64,000 bases of DNA. Source: Sindora glabra (lineage: Eukaryota; Streptophyta; Magnoliopsida; Fabales; Fabaceae). Positions within the stretch are counted from its first letter, which is position 1; each line of letters begins with the position of its first letter. The notes under the pieces are model-generated. The model was not told where the DNA came from. It saw nothing but the letters and a program-made list of their open reading frames with translations, and did not search any database. The stretch covers positions 9,672,001 through 9,736,000 of the forward strand of contig CM035233.1 of NCBI GenBank assembly GCA_020226215.1, given 5' to 3'. Positions 62,778 to 64,000 of the stretch are shown one piece after another. The position numbers and the translations under genes are program-made.

Positions 62778-62817
<40 letters not shown>
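62778..62817. repeat. (ATA)13 microsatellite
   Basis: Uninterrupted ATA triplet run of about 40 bp within segment C copy 2; the equivalent in copy 1 is a short AATAATAAAAAA stretch. Confidence 0.95.
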
Positions 62818-62818
<1 letters not shown>

Positions 62819-63350
62819 CTCATATTGTACCACCCTAAATGTAGTTCATATGATTTTTAATAATAATTTATTTAAAATATTTATCTTTTAGTTATATTAC
62901 ATACACATTATAAAATCCACTCTATTGTTAATAAATTGTTTAAATTAGGATATAATTAGATTAAAACTAAAGATTAGCTTATAATTTATTAACTAGTGTG
63001 CAAAAAAAATTCAAATACATAATGAAAAAAAAACTCATATTGCACCTCTTTACATGTAGTTAATATGATTTTCAATAATAATCTATTTAGAATATTTATT
63101 TTTTAATTATATCATAAATATATTATAGAATTAAATTTATTATTAATAATTTATTTTTTAAAAGAATCCTTTATAAATTGATTGAATTCATGTAAAAATA
63201 GTTATGAGTAACTCACATTTTCTTTTTATTTTTATTTTTAAGCTAAATTGTTAATATTTTCAAATTTTCTTAAACAAAAAAAAGTATTTATAAATTTTAA
63301 AATTTTAAAGGAGTTATGTAATATTAAATTATAATTATTGCAACTTATCT

Positions 63351-64000
63351 ATTTTTATTTTAGATTTAAAAGAAAAAGAGAAAACCAACCAACTTTAAAC
63401 ATTAAAGAAAGCTCTAGCCCATCTACACTGATATTGCCATCAAGCAAAGAGGCTTTCACTTTTTGATTGAGTTCAACAAGACAAAATACTTTTTGAAAGT
63501 TAATCGATGAGCTATAATTATGATTCAAAAATAGGCAAGTGTGGCCTAATTTGATTTTTAAGGGTCATTCCATTGAAATTGGGGAAAATGGAATGAAATC
63601 AAGAAAGGAAACTAAGGAGAAAATAAAGGAACAACTCTTAATTATCTAATTTGTTTAGTTTAAATAGAAAAGGAAATGAAATTTCTTTTAATTCCTTTTA
63701 TTGTTGTTTATTTCACTAAGAGGGAATTAACCAATTTTTTGTACTAGATCTCATCTAATGTGCACTCTATACAATCATATATATCACTAACCTTTTTTAC
63801 TGCATACATTAAATCTAGAAACTATATCAATAAAGGAATATCATAATCAATAGATTAACCATTCATAATTGTATAATTTAAAACATTCACATCATTCACA
63901 AAATATATCATATCCAAAATACAAAAAGTCAATAACTAAGTATTGATCATAAATTCACCTAACACAAAGGCCAAAAAAAAAAAAGTCATCGAACACAAAA
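63351..64000. other. Intergenic DNA at right edge
   Basis: 63400-63720 is somewhat less AT-rich and contains GGAATGAAAT and AAGGAAATGAAATTTC words like those of the MITE at 3641-4408, but no ends could be defined. No gene seen. Confidence 0.4.

Larger units (their letters stand above)
61525..63350 (+). repeat. Duplicated segment C, copy 2 (with MITE and internal duplication)
   Basis: Matches 23905-24645 but is longer: a MITE is inserted at 61648-61800, about 650 bp of extra AT-rich DNA lies at 62070-62720, and a block near 62820-62930 (AACTCATATTGTACC…GTAGTTCATATGATTTT) is repeated at 63030-63170 (AACTCATATTGCACC…GTAGTTAATATGATTTT). Confidence 0.75.

Noticed and set aside
62778..62817. CRISPR-like or satellite array
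   Set aside because: It is a simple ATA microsatellite; no spacer/repeat structure exists anywhere in the window.

Overview
The window looks like plant nuclear DNA, probably eudicot: very AT-rich, with intergenic space dominated by degraded transposable elements, many TA microsatellites, and one plant-specific cytochrome P450 3' end. Species cannot be named from the sequence. Only one gene appears functional: the C-terminal half of a CYP77A-like P450 entering from the left edge (1-765, + strand). Everything else that resembles coding sequence is broken. No tRNA, rRNA, CRISPR array, organellar insert or bacterial-type operon was seen, and I do not see a new enzymatic or defence system. The interest lies in the repeat architecture, which preserves several readable histories of insertion and duplication.

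Layout. 1-1.2 kb: P450 end and 3' flank. 1.2-8 kb: CACTA-like terminus, AT-rich spacer, a MITE inside a dispersed segment (A1), and an LTR-like block on the minus strand. 8-14.3 kb: segment B1, a 520-bp tandem duplication, two arrays of one tandem-repeat family, and three MITEs. 14.3-20.9 kb: a 3' LINE fragment (+) followed by an almost complete degraded LINE (-) bounded by a 19-bp target-site duplication. 21-24.6 kb: long TA tract, segment B2 (collinear with B1) and segment C1. 24.6-37 kb: segments D1, A2 and D2, a 1.44-kb solo LTR with perfect 5-bp target-site duplication, and a 3.8-kb insertion splitting D2. 37-42.6 kb: an Hsp70 pseudogene from the N-terminal ATPase motif to the C-terminal lid, split by a retroelement complex that contains a Ty1/copia RNase H remnant. 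42.9-43.3 kb: segment A3. 46.5-54.4 kb: two chromovirus-style LTR blocks in opposite orientation and a LINE truncated inside its reverse transcriptase. 54.4-59.8 kb: AT-rich spacer. 59.8-61.3 kb: segment E2, a second copy of the LTR/LINE junction at 49.7-51.2 kb. 61.5-63.4 kb: segment C2, carrying a MITE absent from C1.

About five sequence blocks (A-E) occur two or three times in direct orientation, so much of the window has grown by DNA-level duplication as well as transposition. Paired copies provide 'empty sites' that date individual insertions. All homology statements come from reading translations and comparing segments by eye; no database or alignment program was used, and boundaries are approximate unless a target-site duplication fixes them.
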